Shown here one piece after another: positions 9,097-18,328 of a stretch of DNA of 64,000 bases. The notes below the pieces were generated by a model. That model was not told where the DNA came from and searched no databases. It was given only the letters and a program-made list of their open reading frames with translations. This stretch comes from RBG-16-57-11 sp964503145 (lineage in GTDB: Bacteria; Chloroflexota; Anaerolineae; Anaerolineales; UBA4823). How positions within the stretch are numbered: the stretch's first letter is position 1; every line of letters starts with the position of its first letter. The position numbers and the translations under genes were made by a program. The stretch spans positions 806,001 to 870,000 of the forward strand of contig CAZCYV010000001.1 of assembly GCA_964503145.1 (NCBI GenBank). Reading direction: 5' to 3'.

Positions 9097-11675
9097 CCTG
9101 CCACCTCGATAGACTGATCTGATCTTGTCCGGCTGTCGATGCGAACCGCCACGCGTGTGCCTTGCCCAAACGCGGAACTCAGCTCCAGTTGGCCGCCCAG
9201 GGCTGCAGCCCGCTCGCGCATGTTCACCAGCCCCATCCCGCCTTTTTGGGGTTCGCTCAGGTCGAAGCCGCGCCCGTTGTCCACGATTTCCAGGGTGAAC
9301 TGGTCGTCCTTCGCCCGCAATGTCACCTGCACCGCCGAGGCGTGCGCGTGTTTCAAGGTGTTGTTCAAGGCCTCTTCTGCGATGCGGTACAGGGCGGCAA
9401 CGGTGGGCGGATCCAAGTGCACCTCGCCCTGCACGACCAGCCGGGCTTCGATGCCGCTGCGCTTTTCGACCGCCTCCAGCCGTCTCTGCAGCGCCCTGTC
9501 CAGACCCTCATCCAGATCGTTGGAGGGGCGCAATTCATAGACCAGCAGCCGCATCTCCTTCAGCGCCTGCTGGGCAGCCTGCTCGATGCGCGCCAGGTGT
9601 TGCTCGGCCAGCGGCAGGTTGCCCTGGCGCAGCACCTTCAGGCCCGCGCCGGAGAAGAGCACCTGGCTGTAAAGCAACTGCGTTACCGAATCGTGTAGCT
9701 CACGCGCCAGGCGCTGGCGCTCCTGCACCACCGCCGCCGCTTCGGCCTGTTGCGCCAGCCGCGCCCGCTCCACCAGGCCGCCAATCTGGTCGGCGATGGT
9801 CATGAACAGGGTGATGTCTTCGATCGTGTAATCCAGGATCGTTTCGCCAAACAGGCTGAGCGCCCCCAGCGCCTGGCCCTTAGCGCGCAGGGGAGCGCCG
9901 ATGTAGGCGCGGCCAATCCGATGATCGGCCTCGGCCAATGCTGGCGGCAGGCTCGGATCGTCGGCCAGATCCGGCAATACCAGGGGCGTCGTCGAGCGCA
10001 TCAGATTGCCCCAGAAACCATCCTCGAGAGGCAAATCCTCCAGGGCCGAGGCCGTTTCATCCGCCAGGCCGTGCTGCGCCGAGAGGCGCAACGCCCGGCC
10101 ATGCTCGTCCAGGAAATGGATTGCGCCGGCGTTACTATTCATCGCTTCCAGGGTGATTTCGAGCACCCGATCCAGCAAGTCATGAAGCTGCAGCGGCTCG
10201 CTGGCGACGGCGTTGATGCGATACAGCGTGGACAGATGCTGGGTGCGGATGGCAACCTGCTTTTCCAGCGCCTCCAACACCACTGCGCGCCGCAACGAAG
10301 CTCCAGCGATCTCGGCGACGGCGTCGAAGAGGCGCAGGCTGTGCGGGGTGAAGCGGCGTCGAACATCAAAGACCAGGCACAGCAGGCCAAAGACGGTTTC
10401 GCCTGTCTTGAGCGGCACCAGCACCGCCGATCCTCCTTTGTCCAGCAGAACTCGGAAGATCTCCGCTGCGCCGCGTTGCAGAAATTCTTCCACATCCGGG
10501 ATCACCAGCGGCTGTCCAGCGCGCATCGTGTTCAGCAACACGTCGTCTTCCTGCCTCTGCGCCAGCGGCGTCAAGTCGCTCGCGACGCTGCGACGGTCCG
10601 GGTGAGTCAGGCCGACCAGGCGTTCATCCAGGCTGGCCCTGACCACCAGGCGAACGCCGGAGCGGTCCGGCGAAAGCAGCGCCCCGCGGCTGGCTTCGAA
10701 GAAGCGGGTGATGTGCTCCAGAATCGCCCGCAGGGCGTTGCTGCCGGACCGCTCTGCGCCGCCGCTCTCCGCCTGCCCCAGGGCAAAAGAGATCGTGGAC
10801 AGCACTTCCAGTTCCTCGGTGCGGCGGTGAGATTGCTCGCTCGCCCAAACCCGCTCCAACACCTGCGAGACCTGAGAGGCGAACATCTGCATCTTCTCGG
10901 CGTCTTCTGCGGTATACGTGTCGGGCTCCAACGCCCCCAGCGAAATGAAGCCCAGCATCTCCTGGCCGGCCAGCAGCGGCGCGCCAAGCCACCCTCGCAC
11001 TGACTGGAAATCCGGCCAATCAGCGAACCGCTCATCGGCCTGCACGTCTGCGACGATCACCGGCCGCCGAGCGCGGCGCATCTCGGCCACCAGCGGGTTT
11101 TCTTCCAGGTGTATCGTCGCCGTCCCTTCGGCGGCGCGATCGGCCAGTACGATGCGCTCGTTTTCATCCACCAGGAACAACCCCGCCCGGTCGTAGTGGA
11201 TCAGCCCATGCAGGTTGACCAGCAGCGCCTCCAGGGTCTGTTGCAAGTCGCCGGCGCTGGCCAGCGCCGCCATGACGTCGCGCATCACTTCGGCTTCCTG
11301 CTGGCGCTGGCGCTCACTGCGGCGGTCGATCCACAGCAAATGCAGCGCCGGATCGCCCCGAAAGACGGCCTGCGAGGCAAGCAAGTCCACGCAACCGATG
11401 GTCTCTCCCCAGGCGCGAGGACAAACCCCCCTCACCAGCGTCGGTCGCTCACTCCGTGCGGCGTCTTGCATGGCCTGGCGCACCCGAAGCCAATCCTGGT
11501 GGTGGAATTTCGACGCCAGGTCTGCGCCCAAAAGGGCTTGCGCCTCTTCCTGGCACATCTGCGCCACCTGAGTGTCGGCAAAGACAATCCGCCCATCCTG
11601 AACGATCATGAAGCCGTAGGAAGGCTCATTCGAGGGGATCATCTGCGCACAGACCATAGAACGAGCATGGCTCAC
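9093..11675 (-). CDS. multi-GAF sensor histidine kinase, HisKA_3 (NarX/LiaS-like)
   Basis: Soluble-looking kinase of 860 residues with no clear membrane segment. Layout: a short PAS-like N-terminus (residues 10-100), then three GAF-type domains (about 140-280, 300-460 and 490-640). The dimerisation/phospho-acceptor domain has RELHDSVTQLLYSQ with His near residue 660. A HATPase_c domain follows with ALNNTLKHAHA (N box), DNGRGFD (G1) and GGMGLVNMRERA (G2). The farthest upstream start is GTG at 11675. ATGs at 11657 and 11642 would shorten it by 6 or 11 residues and cannot be excluded. GAF domains suggest sensing of a small molecule, redox state or gas, but no ligand residues are evident. Confidence 0.9.
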   Translation of the reverse strand: MSHARSMVCAQMIPSNEPSYGFMIVQDGRIVFADTQVAQMCQEEAQALLGADLASKFHHQDWLRVRQAMQDAARSERPTLVRGVCPRAWGETIGCVDLLASQAVFRGDPALHLLWIDRRSERQRQQEAEVMRDVMAALASAGDLQQTLEALLVNLHGLIHYDRAGLFLVDENERIVLADRAAEGTATIHLEENPLVAEMRRARRPVIVADVQADERFADWPDFQSVRGWLGAPLLAGQEMLGFISLGALEPDTYTAEDAEKMQMFASQVSQVLERVWASEQSHRRTEELEVLSTISFALGQAESGGAERSGSNALRAILEHITRFFEASRGALLSPDRSGVRLVVRASLDERLVGLTHPDRRSVASDLTPLAQRQEDDVLLNTMRAGQPLVIPDVEEFLQRGAAEIFRVLLDKGGSAVLVPLKTGETVFGLLCLVFDVRRRFTPHSLRLFDAVAEIAGASLRRAVVLEALEKQVAIRTQHLSTLYRINAVASEPLQLHDLLDRVLEITLEAMNSNAGAIHFLDEHGRALRLSAQHGLADETASALEDLPLEDGFWGNLMRSTTPLVLPDLADDPSLPPALAEADHRIGRAYIGAPLRAKGQALGALSLFGETILDYTIEDITLFMTIADQIGGLVERARLAQQAEAAAVVQERQRLARELHDSVTQLLYSQVLFSGAGLKVLRQGNLPLAEQHLARIEQAAQQALKEMRLLVYELRPSNDLDEGLDRALQRRLEAVEKRSGIEARLVVQGEVHLDPPTVAALYRIAEEALNNTLKHAHASAVQVTLRAKDDQFTLEIVDNGRGFDLSEPQKGGMGLVNMRERAAALGGQLELSSAFGQGTRVAVRIDSRTRSDQSIEVAG

Positions 11676-11782
11676 GAAGCCTGGGACAAGTCACCCATCT
11701 TCGCGAGCCAGTAAGCAAGATCATTACAATTCCACCTGGAGCGGCGAAAATCCTATGTCGCCCCAGGAGCAGGAGCTGGTTT

Positions 11783-12346
11783 TCAAGCCGCAGGCGCGGG
11801 TTCTGTCTTCTCTGCGACCGGCTCGGGCGCTCCGCGGCCGTCGGCCTTCTCGGCTGCAGGCGCCTGACGCTCCGGTTCAGCTTTCCGGGCAGCCTCCCGC
11901 TCCTTTGCTGCCTGCTGCTGCGCCTCTCGGGCGCGACGGTAAGCCGGGCTATAGACGATGATCGCTTCGACGAACACCTGGCGCATGATCGGATCGTGAT
12001 CCAGGCCGCCTTCGATCAACTCCGCCAGGTTGAACCCCAGACTGTCAGCGTATTCATCCAGCGAACGACGAAAATCGCGCGCTTCGGCGTCGGACAGGCT
12101 GCTCAGCCATCGCTTGAAGTCTTCGGGGAACAGCCCTGCCCCAGGTCCCAGCGACCAGGCGCGGAAAGCTTCGGCCTGGGCTTTACCCTTGAACAGCATC
12201 CGCCAGCGCTCGCCCAGGCGGTTGACCCAGCGCCGGGTGGAGCCGGTCGCCCTGGCAGCGGCCTGATCCACGCGGTCGCCAAAACTGCTGGTCGCCAGCA
12301 GGTAGCCGAGCAAGATAAAAAGTACAAGCAGGCTGAGCAGATACAT
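11783..12346 (-). CDS. membrane-anchored protein with charged, Ala/Glu/Pro-rich tail
   Basis: Protein of 187 residues, function unrecognised. Residues 2-20 form one hydrophobic segment ending in GYLLATS, followed by DRVDQAAARATG, a basic amphipathic stretch and a helical middle (about 60-140). The last 50 residues are low-complexity Ala/Glu/Lys/Pro. The N-terminus resembles the 93-residue protein at 22264-22545 and the 24-residue ORF immediately upstream, so these form a small local family. It follows the 24-residue ORF by 12 bases and shares its promoter. The N-terminal segment is probably a membrane anchor with a cytoplasmic tail. Confidence 0.75.
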   Translation of the reverse strand: MYLLSLLVLFILLGYLLATSSFGDRVDQAAARATGSTRRWVNRLGERWRMLFKGKAQAEAFRAWSLGPGAGLFPEDFKRWLSSLSDAEARDFRRSLDEYADSLGFNLAELIEGGLDHDPIMRQVFVEAIIVYSPAYRRAREAQQQAAKEREAARKAEPERQAPAAEKADGRGAPEPVAEKTEPAPAA

Positions 12347-12358
12347 GGCGCGCTCCGC

Positions 12359-12433
12359 TCAGGATCTACGGCTCTTGCCCAGCAAATACCCCACGACCAG
12401 GGCAATCAGCACCAAAACGATCAACTCAAACAT
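12359..12433 (-). CDS. 24-residue single-pass membrane microprotein
   Basis: Short ORF with ATG at 12433 preceded by GGAGG at the right distance, ending in TGA 12 bases before the next gene. Residues 3-18 are uninterrupted hydrophobic (Leu, Ile, Val, Ala), followed by GYLLGKS and two arginines. The same hydrophobic-GYLL-Ser/Lys pattern begins the 187-residue protein downstream and the 93-residue protein at 22264-22545. Good ribosome-binding site, upstream extended -10 box and sequence similarity together argue that it is translated. Function unknown. Confidence 0.6.
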   Translation of the reverse strand: MFELIVLVLIALVVGYLLGKSRRS

Positions 12434-12480
12434 GGCAGCCTCCAGAATTTGGGTATGGTAAATTTCGAGTTTACGGGTGC

Positions 12481-12489
12481 ATTATAACA
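12481..12489 (-). promoter_or_regulatory. extended -10 promoter for the microprotein operon
   Basis: On the minus strand TGTTATAAT reads as an extended -10 (TGn-TATAAT) about 50 bases before the microprotein ATG. No good -35 is seen, as expected for extended -10 promoters. The identical nonamer occurs before the related gene at 22545. Confidence 0.5.
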
Positions 12490-12498
12490 TAATGCCTG

Positions 12499-15315
12499 TT
12501 ACGGGCTTTGGGCGCCATCGCCGCCGCTCTCTGTCAGGCGGCCGTTGTCCAGAGTGAAGCGGCGCCACTGGGCGCTAGCCCACAGCCCCTGACGCACGTT
12601 CTGCTCGGCGATCAACAGGCTGCGGTAGCGTGAATCGGCCCGCTCCGCCAGTTCGGACGGCGGCCCATCCTCGATGATTCGCCCGTCCTCGATCACCAGC
12701 ACGCGTGGGAAGGCACGCGTTTCGCCGACATCGTGGGTGATGCACAGCAGGGTGGCGCCCTCCCAATGGCGCCGCGCCTGCTCCAGCAGCTTGCGCCGCT
12801 TCTCGCGATCCAGGCCACGGAACGGCTCATCCAGGATCGCCAGGCGCACGCCAGCGCGGAACATCGCCCGCCCCAGACGCACGCGCTGGCCTTCGCCGCC
12901 AGAGACCAGCCCGCCCCCCTCGCCCAGGATGGTCTTCAGGCCATCCGGCAGACGTTCCAGGACATCGTACAGTTCCGCCGCCTGGATCACCTCGCTTAGG
13001 GGGCGGGTTTCGCTCTGCTCCACGCCGTAGCGCAAATTGTCGAACAAGGAGCGGTTCCAAAGCTGGACCGCCGGATCGACCCACGCCGTCTGGCGGCGCA
13101 AGGACCGCAAACGCCCACCATCCAAAAGCTGCCCGTCCACATAGATCGCGCCACGCGAAGGGCGATGCCAGCCGAGCAACAGCCCCACCAGGCTGGATTT
13201 CCCGGCGCCAGATGGCCCAACGATGGCCAGGTGCTCCCCCGGCGCGACCTTCAGATTGATCCCCTCCAGGATCACATGCCCTCCCGCCTGCAAGGTGACA
13301 TCCTGGATCTCTATGCCCAAGCCACCCTCTCCCTGACCGGAGGGCGCCACTTCAGCGGCGACATCGGCCGATTGAGAGGCCCAGGCGGCCTCCTCGTCTG
13401 GCGCGGTCAGCGGTTCCAACAGGCGCAAAACCAGGTTACGCTGCATCGGGTACTGCTGGATGGAATCGGCCAGCGCCTGCCCCAGGGCAGGCAAGCTGAG
13501 CGTCCAATAGAAGAGCAATAAAATCTCGTTGACTTCCCCGCCCTTCCAGAGATAGTTCAAGATGATCAGAATAGAGAAAATAGAATACAGCAGCGCCCCA
13601 AAGGCCTGCAAAAGCGCCGCCAGGCCATAGTTCTCGCGTCCGGTGCGCACCCATTCATAAAGTTGGGCCTCATGCTGACGACGCATCGCCCGTTCCGCGC
13701 CATGGGCGCGGGCTGGAACCAGCCCCAGCAGCGAATCCAGGTAAAAGCGGCTCAGAGCGCCGGTATGGGTGCGCAGCCGCAGGTCGCGCTCTTCCAACAG
13801 CGGGCGGCTGGCCAACGACAGGCCAACGAAGAAGGCTGTGCCCAGGATCGCCAGCGGCGCGCTGATCGGATCCAGCCAGATCACCCCAATCATGGTCAGC
13901 ACAAGCTGGAAGCCCGTGCGCAAGAGGCCCACCCCCAGGTTGGGCAGGGTGCGCAGGGCGCGCAGGTCGTGGGCGCGCTGGGTCATATCCGAGGTCAGGC
14001 GGCTGCGAAAGTAACGATCTCCCAGGCGGGGGATCTTCTCCAGAAAGGCCATACGCAGCCGGGCTTCCAGCCGCCGTCCCATACGCAGCACGGTAGCGCT
14101 GATCGGGAACTCCAACAAAAGCAACGCCAGGACGAAGGCCAGCAGGGATAACGATGCCAAAATGCGCTGCGAGACCAGTGGCAGGCTCTGGCCGATGCGG
14201 ATCAATCCCTGGAAGAGCAGCGCTTCGATCAGCACCCCCAACGTGGCCACGAACAGCGCCAGGATCAGCAGCGCCGGGGTGAGCACGCCATCCTGGCGCA
14301 GCGCCTTCCAGACCTCCCGCTCTGGCCGCTGGGCAGGTTCTTTGAGCGCCGCCTCCAGGTCTGGCGGCAGCCGAACGGCCTGGGAATACCCCGCCTCTTC
14401 CGGCTGCGAGACCAGCGCCGCAGCCGGGCGGCGCCCCAGGATGCGCACCAGCACCGCTCCGCGCAGCAGCAAGCGCTGCGGTGGCTGCGCGCCGCTGGCT
14501 TGCGTTTCGGTCTCGATCAGCGGCAGCGCCGACCAGTATGGCGCAGGGATCATCAGGCTTTCGGGCGTCTTGCCCAACTCGGTGGGACGCTGGCGGCGGT
14601 CGATCTCCGGCAGGGGGCCTTTCAGGTTCAGGCGGTAGAAGCGCTCCAGAACGTGCGTGGCTTCGTCGCCCGCTAACAGGCCGCGCGCCTGCACCAGCGC
14701 CGCGGTCATCCGCGTAGCGGCGTCCAGCGTCGCCAGGCTGCGCCAGCCGGGGTCCTGCAAAGCGTCATCGATCAGCCGGGAAAGATCCGCCTCAGCGATC
14801 TGTAAATCGAGCATGCGCCGCCGGAGCGGCGCCAGCAAGCCCTCCGAGCCAGCCCAGGCGCGCCAGTCCTCCAGCGGCACAGGGAAGGTGTGGATGTAAA
14901 GCTCCTGCCGGAAGCGCTTCCAGCTTGGCCAGCGCCGGCCGGTGGCCGGATCCATCACCTGTAGCCGTCCCCCTACCCGATTCCAGACCACCAGGAAATG
15001 GGTCAGTCCGCTGGGCAGCTGCACCACCACGATCGCCGGCAGCGCCTGCGCCTCATCCAGGATCAGGTGATCCGCCGGCAGCATGACCTGCTCGGCCTGT
15101 AGCCCAAGCTGATTGGCGATGTCTTCGATGGTGTTGATCGAGGTGCCATCCACGTCGGTCTGGCAGGCTTCGCGCAGACGGCCATAACTCACTGGGATGC
15201 CGAAACCTTCCAGGATCGACTTGAGCGCAGCCGGTCCGCAGTCCATGGCGGAAGTCTGGACGACCTCCGGGGCGAGGAAACGTTGGCCGGGTATGGGGGT
15301 TTCGAGCAGGCGCAT
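12499..15315 (-). CDS. peptidase-containing ABC exporter (C39 protease + permease + ATPase)
   Basis: Exporter of 938 residues that likely removes a leader peptide and exports the product. The N-terminal C39 peptidase has a complete triad: Cys26 (MDCGPAAL), His106 (GLTHFLVVW) and Asp122 (MDPATG). Residues about 150-330 are an extra linker of unrecognised fold. Permease helices fill about 340-620. The ATPase domain has Walker A GPSGAGKSSL, signature VSGGEGQRVRLGRA, Walker B LAILDEPF and H-loop ITHD. At 938 residues it is longer than typical C39 exporters (about 700) because of the linker. The short HlyD-like adaptor gene lies 8 bases upstream. The arrangement resembles NHLM-type bacteriocin export. 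The substrate is not proven; the peptide gene at 18329 is a candidate. Confidence 0.88.
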   Translation of the reverse strand: MRLLETPIPGQRFLAPEVVQTSAMDCGPAALKSILEGFGIPVSYGRLREACQTDVDGTSINTIEDIANQLGLQAEQVMLPADHLILDEAQALPAIVVVQLPSGLTHFLVVWNRVGGRLQVMDPATGRRWPSWKRFRQELYIHTFPVPLEDWRAWAGSEGLLAPLRRRMLDLQIAEADLSRLIDDALQDPGWRSLATLDAATRMTAALVQARGLLAGDEATHVLERFYRLNLKGPLPEIDRRQRPTELGKTPESLMIPAPYWSALPLIETETQASGAQPPQRLLLRGAVLVRILGRRPAAALVSQPEEAGYSQAVRLPPDLEAALKEPAQRPEREVWKALRQDGVLTPALLILALFVATLGVLIEALLFQGLIRIGQSLPLVSQRILASLSLLAFVLALLLLEFPISATVLRMGRRLEARLRMAFLEKIPRLGDRYFRSRLTSDMTQRAHDLRALRTLPNLGVGLLRTGFQLVLTMIGVIWLDPISAPLAILGTAFFVGLSLASRPLLEERDLRLRTHTGALSRFYLDSLLGLVPARAHGAERAMRRQHEAQLYEWVRTGRENYGLAALLQAFGALLYSIFSILIILNYLWKGGEVNEILLLFYWTLSLPALGQALADSIQQYPMQRNLVLRLLEPLTAPDEEAAWASQSADVAAEVAPSGQGEGGLGIEIQDVTLQAGGHVILEGINLKVAPGEHLAIVGPSGAGKSSLVGLLLGWHRPSRGAIYVDGQLLDGGRLRSLRRQTAWVDPAVQLWNRSLFDNLRYGVEQSETRPLSEVIQAAELYDVLERLPDGLKTILGEGGGLVSGGEGQRVRLGRAMFRAGVRLAILDEPFRGLDREKRRKLLEQARRHWEGATLLCITHDVGETRAFPRVLVIEDGRIIEDGPPSELAERADSRYRSLLIAEQNVRQGLWASAQWRRFTLDNGRLTESGGDGAQSP

Positions 15316-15323
15316 GAGGTGGG

Positions 15324-15818
15324 TTAGTCCTGAGGGTTCTGGGGGCTTACTGGCACCTGGCTGCGGTTGAGGTATTTGCCGGAGGCGCGCAGCACCAACT
15401 CGGCGGGGGTGACGTAATCCACTTCGACCTCCACCTGGCCGGTCAACCGGCTGCCTGAAGCATCCAGCGGCAGCGCGCCGGAGAACACCACCACTTCCAC
15501 CTGTTCTCCCTCGCGCGGCAGATTGAAGACCACCGCTGGCAAGGTAATGGGGGGCTGGTCGGCGCCCTGGCTCAGGCGCAGGATCGCCGGCATGCCCGGA
15601 CGCAGGCGCGAAAGGGCCTCCTTCGGGAAGGCAGCCAGCAGTTTCCCCTCCGGGCCGACCTCCAGGGAGGTGCTGATCTCATACAGGGTCACTTTCGCCC
15701 GGAAAAACCACACAATCAGGCCCAGCATCAGCGCCAGCGCAAAGGCCAGGCCGAGACGGCTGGCGCGGAAACTATCCAATTGCAGAGAACGCATCGAGCG
15801 AGAAAATTGAACCGACAC
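15324..15818 (-). CDS. short HlyD-like membrane-fusion/adaptor protein
   Basis: Protein of about 164 residues with one N-terminal membrane segment (about residues 22-41, Leu/Ala/Ile/Val-rich) and a beta-rich extracytoplasmic domain. It contains the pattern GKLLAAFPKEALSRLRPGMPAILRL, similar in style to the beta-barrel part of HlyD family adaptors, but the long coiled coil is absent. Start is uncertain: GTG at 15818 has GGAG seven bases upstream, while ATG at 15794 would remove eight residues. It sits directly before the C39 exporter gene and probably forms part of the same export complex. An unrelated secreted domain cannot be excluded. Confidence 0.65.
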   Translation of the reverse strand: MSVQFSRSMRSLQLDSFRASRLGLAFALALMLGLIVWFFRAKVTLYEISTSLEVGPEGKLLAAFPKEALSRLRPGMPAILRLSQGADQPPITLPAVVFNLPREGEQVEVVVFSGALPLDASGSRLTGQVEVEVDYVTPAELVLRASGKYLNRSQVPVSPQNPQD

Positions 15819-15854
15819 CCACAAACTCCAAAGGCCAGCGGATTAACCCCACCA

Positions 15855-15899
15855 ATTATAAATGAAAATCGACATGCGCCGCCGAAAGATGCGACAAAT
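15855..15899 (-). promoter_or_regulatory. promoter and activator-like box for adaptor/C39 exporter
   Basis: On the minus strand TATAAT (15860-15855, in the context TCATTTATAAT) is a consensus -10. ATTTGTCGCA (15899-15890) is centred about 46 bp before the predicted start point, where class II activators bind. Reading the minus strand, a related heptamer ATTTGAC lies 13 bp further upstream, making a tandem repeat. Confidence 0.5.
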
Positions 15900-15924
15900 G
15901 ACATAGTCAAATGCCGCGCCGCCC

Positions 15925-15968
15925 TGCGACAAATACCCCTTGTCCACTGCCAATGCGCATGATAAGAT
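15925..15968 (+). promoter_or_regulatory. promoter and activator-like box for the second ABC exporter
   Basis: TTGTCC (15940-15945) and TAAGAT (15963-15968) are separated by 17 bp, a plausible weak sigma-70 promoter. TGCGACAAAT (15925-15934) abuts the -35 and is centred near -45. The implied transcript start near 15975 supports the translation start at 16067. Confidence 0.45.
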
Positions 15969-16066
15969 TTCTCAGCCCTAACACGGGGCAGAGATCGGCG
16001 CGCAAGTTCGACCTGCAAGCGCATCGCCTCTATCCCTGCTCGATATCATCTCCTGAGATCGCTCGC

Positions 16067-18274
16067 ATGGCATCCAGAGAGCTCAACCTTCATTTGATCG
16101 CCTGGCCGATGAACCGGCTGGGTGAATTAACCGAAAACCTGGCGCGCAGAGCCGGCTTGACTTCGCGGTATGTCGGCCTGCCCCAGCCACCAGAAGGCCT
16201 CAGGGCAGCGGGGGATTCCGAGATCGGCACCTGGCTGGATAACGCCGCAGGGCATCTGGACCTGGAAGCTGAGCCGGTCAGCGCGCAGTACAATGATCTG
16301 AATCTGCTGCTCCAGGCTGGCGGACCGGCAATCCTTAAACTCCCCACTGTGCAGGAAGACGAAACGCCGCTTGCTGAGCGCCCGGCTTTCGTGGCGCTGC
16401 ACAGCGGCAAGCGCAAGAAGGTCTGGGTGCTGTGCCCCGACCTGCGCCTGCGCGGCCTGAGTCTGGAGGCGCTGCGCGCTGCGCTGACCCGGCCGTATGA
16501 TGCTTACCTAGCCGGGCAGATCGATCAGGTGCTGGCAGACGCCGAAATCCCCGCCAAACGGCTGCCGCGGGCGCGCCAGGCAATCCTTAGCGATCAACTC
16601 GGTCCGCTGCGCATCGAGGCGGGCTGGCTGCTGCGCCTGCCGCCTTCCGCCAGCCTGCACCAGCAATTCCGCCATGCCGGGGTCTATCGTCCGGTGCTCA
16701 TCATGCTGGCGATGTACCTCATCCAACAGGTGCTCTCCGTGGCCTCCTGGTATGTCATCGGCCGGGGCATCTTCCAGGGGCATTTCGACACGGGCTGGCT
16801 GTTCGCCTGGGCGCTGCTGTTGCTCTCCACCTTGCCGGTGCAGATCATCGTCAGCGATGCTCAAAGCGAGCTTTCGATGAACGCCGGGGCGCTGTTCAAG
16901 CAGCGGCTAATCCTGGGCACCTTGAAGCTCGACCCTGAGGAAATCCGCCATCAGGGCATGGGACAGTTTTTGAACCGGGTGATGGAATCGCAGGCAGTGG
17001 AGATGCTGGCGCTGAGCGGCGGTTTTGCTGCGTTGTTGTCCTTCGTCGAATTGGGGCTGGCGGCGGCGATCTTGCTCAACGGCGCAGGCGGCGGCTTGAG
17101 CGCGGCCAGCCTGGCGGTGTGGGTGGGCGTCACCCTGCTGCTGCTCTGGCGCTATTACCGCACCGGCCGGGAATGGACCCAGGCCTATCAGGCGATGACC
17201 AATCACCTGGTCGAGGAAATGGTCGGCCACCGCACCCGCCTGATCCAGCAGGACCCCGCCCGCCTGCATGAAGACGAAGATCAAGAGCTGGATCGCTACC
17301 TGAAGCTCTCCGAAAGCATGGATTACCTGGGGATGGTGATCAACTCCTTCATCACTCGCGGCTGGGTGCTGGTCGGCCTGGGCGGCATCGCCCTGGCCTT
17401 CGTGGCGGGCAGCCCGAGTCAGCAAGCCCTGGCGATTGGCCTGGGCGGCATCCTGCTGGCATCTCAGGGACTGAGCAAGCTAACCGCCGGCGCGCAGAGC
17501 CTCTCCAGCCTGGCGAACGCCTGGCAGCAGGTAGGGCCGCTGTTCAAGGCTGCCGCCCGACCGCGCCCGCTCCCGGCCTTGGGCTTCACGCCCCCGCCGC
17601 GCGGCCGACAGCCCAGCCCATCGGCAGCAGATCAGGTTCAAGCGCTCTCCGGCGACGGTAGGCAGGTGCTGATCCAGGCGCGCGAGCTGAACTTCCGCTA
17701 TCGCCCTCAGGGCCGAATGGTCCTGCAGGATTGCACGTTGCAAATCTACCCGGGCGACCGGCTGCTCCTGGAGGGGCCTTCGGGCGGCGGTAAATCCACC
17801 CTGGCGGCGGTGCTCACCGGCTTGCGGACGCCCGAATCTGGCTCGATGTTGCTCTGGGGCTTCGACCGCCAGTTGCTGGGCGCCGAGGAATGGCGCAAGC
17901 GCGTCGTCATGTCGCCGCAATTCCAGGAGAACTACGTGTTCTCTGAAACGCTGGCCTTCAACCTGCTCCTGGGGCGCGTCTGGCCGCCCACCCCAGAAGA
18001 CCTGGAGGAGGCCGAAAGCATCTGCCAGGAGTTGGGCCTGGGTGAGGTGATCCAGCGCATGCCCTCCGGCTTCCAGCAGATGCTCGGCGAGAGCGGCTGG
18101 CAACTCTCCCATGGCGAGCGCAGCCGGCTCTTCATCGCCCGCACCTTGCTGCAAAAGGCGGATCTGATCGTGCTGGACGAGAGCTTCGGCGCCCTGGATC
18201 CGGAAAATCTGGAGCGCGCCCTGCAGTGCGTCTTGCGGCGCGCCCCCACATTGCTGGTGATTGCGCATCCATGA
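16067..18274 (+). CDS. ABC exporter (permease + ATPase) with degenerate C39-like N-terminus
   Basis: Protein of about 735 residues. Residues 1-200 resemble the ATP-binding partner proteins of NHLM-type exporters. They have a C39-like layout (AILKLP, FVALHSG, VWVLCPD, LSLEALRAAL) but lack the catalytic Cys and His. Permease helices occupy about 220-480. The ATPase domain has Walker A GPSGGGKSTLA, a variant signature LSHGERSRLFIART, Walker B LIVLDESFGALD and terminal VIAHP. The frame is open back to 15911, but the ATG at 16067 lies after the predicted promoter and gives a sensible N-terminus. It diverges from the adaptor/C39 operon and shares the same upstream box, suggesting a co-regulated or heterodimeric partner. 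Confidence 0.83.
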   Translation: MASRELNLHLIAWPMNRLGELTENLARRAGLTSRYVGLPQPPEGLRAAGDSEIGTWLDNAAGHLDLEAEPVSAQYNDLNLLLQAGGPAILKLPTVQEDETPLAERPAFVALHSGKRKKVWVLCPDLRLRGLSLEALRAALTRPYDAYLAGQIDQVLADAEIPAKRLPRARQAILSDQLGPLRIEAGWLLRLPPSASLHQQFRHAGVYRPVLIMLAMYLIQQVLSVASWYVIGRGIFQGHFDTGWLFAWALLLLSTLPVQIIVSDAQSELSMNAGALFKQRLILGTLKLDPEEIRHQGMGQFLNRVMESQAVEMLALSGGFAALLSFVELGLAAAILLNGAGGGLSAASLAVWVGVTLLLLWRYYRTGREWTQAYQAMTNHLVEEMVGHRTRLIQQDPARLHEDEDQELDRYLKLSESMDYLGMVINSFITRGWVLVGLGGIALAFVAGSPSQQALAIGLGGILLASQGLSKLTAGAQSLSSLANAWQQVGPLFKAAARPRPLPALGFTPPPRGRQPSPSAADQVQALSGDGRQVLIQARELNFRYRPQGRMVLQDCTLQIYPGDRLLLEGPSGGGKSTLAAVLTGLRTPESGSMLLWGFDRQLLGAEEWRKRVVMSPQFQENYVFSETLAFNLLLGRVWPPTPEDLEEAESICQELGLGEVIQRMPSGFQQMLGESGWQLSHGERSRLFIARTLLQKADLIVLDESFGALDPENLERALQCVLRRAPTLLVIAHP

Positions 18275-18291
18275 GCGCGCCACTCCACTGA

Positions 18292-18297
18292 TATAAT
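18292..18297 (+). promoter_or_regulatory. extended -10 promoter before the small peptide gene
   Basis: TATAAT preceded by TGA gives a TGn-TATAAT extended -10, 31 bases before the peptide ATG and only 17 bases after the ABC exporter stop. This suggests the peptide can be transcribed independently of the exporter. Confidence 0.5.
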
Positions 18298-18328
18298 AGC
18301 TGACTGTATGGAAAGGGAACCCCACATC

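Noticed and set aside
15911..16066. 52-residue extension of the second ABC exporter
   Set aside because: It covers the predicted promoter (-35 at 15940, -10 at 15963) and has no domain resemblance.
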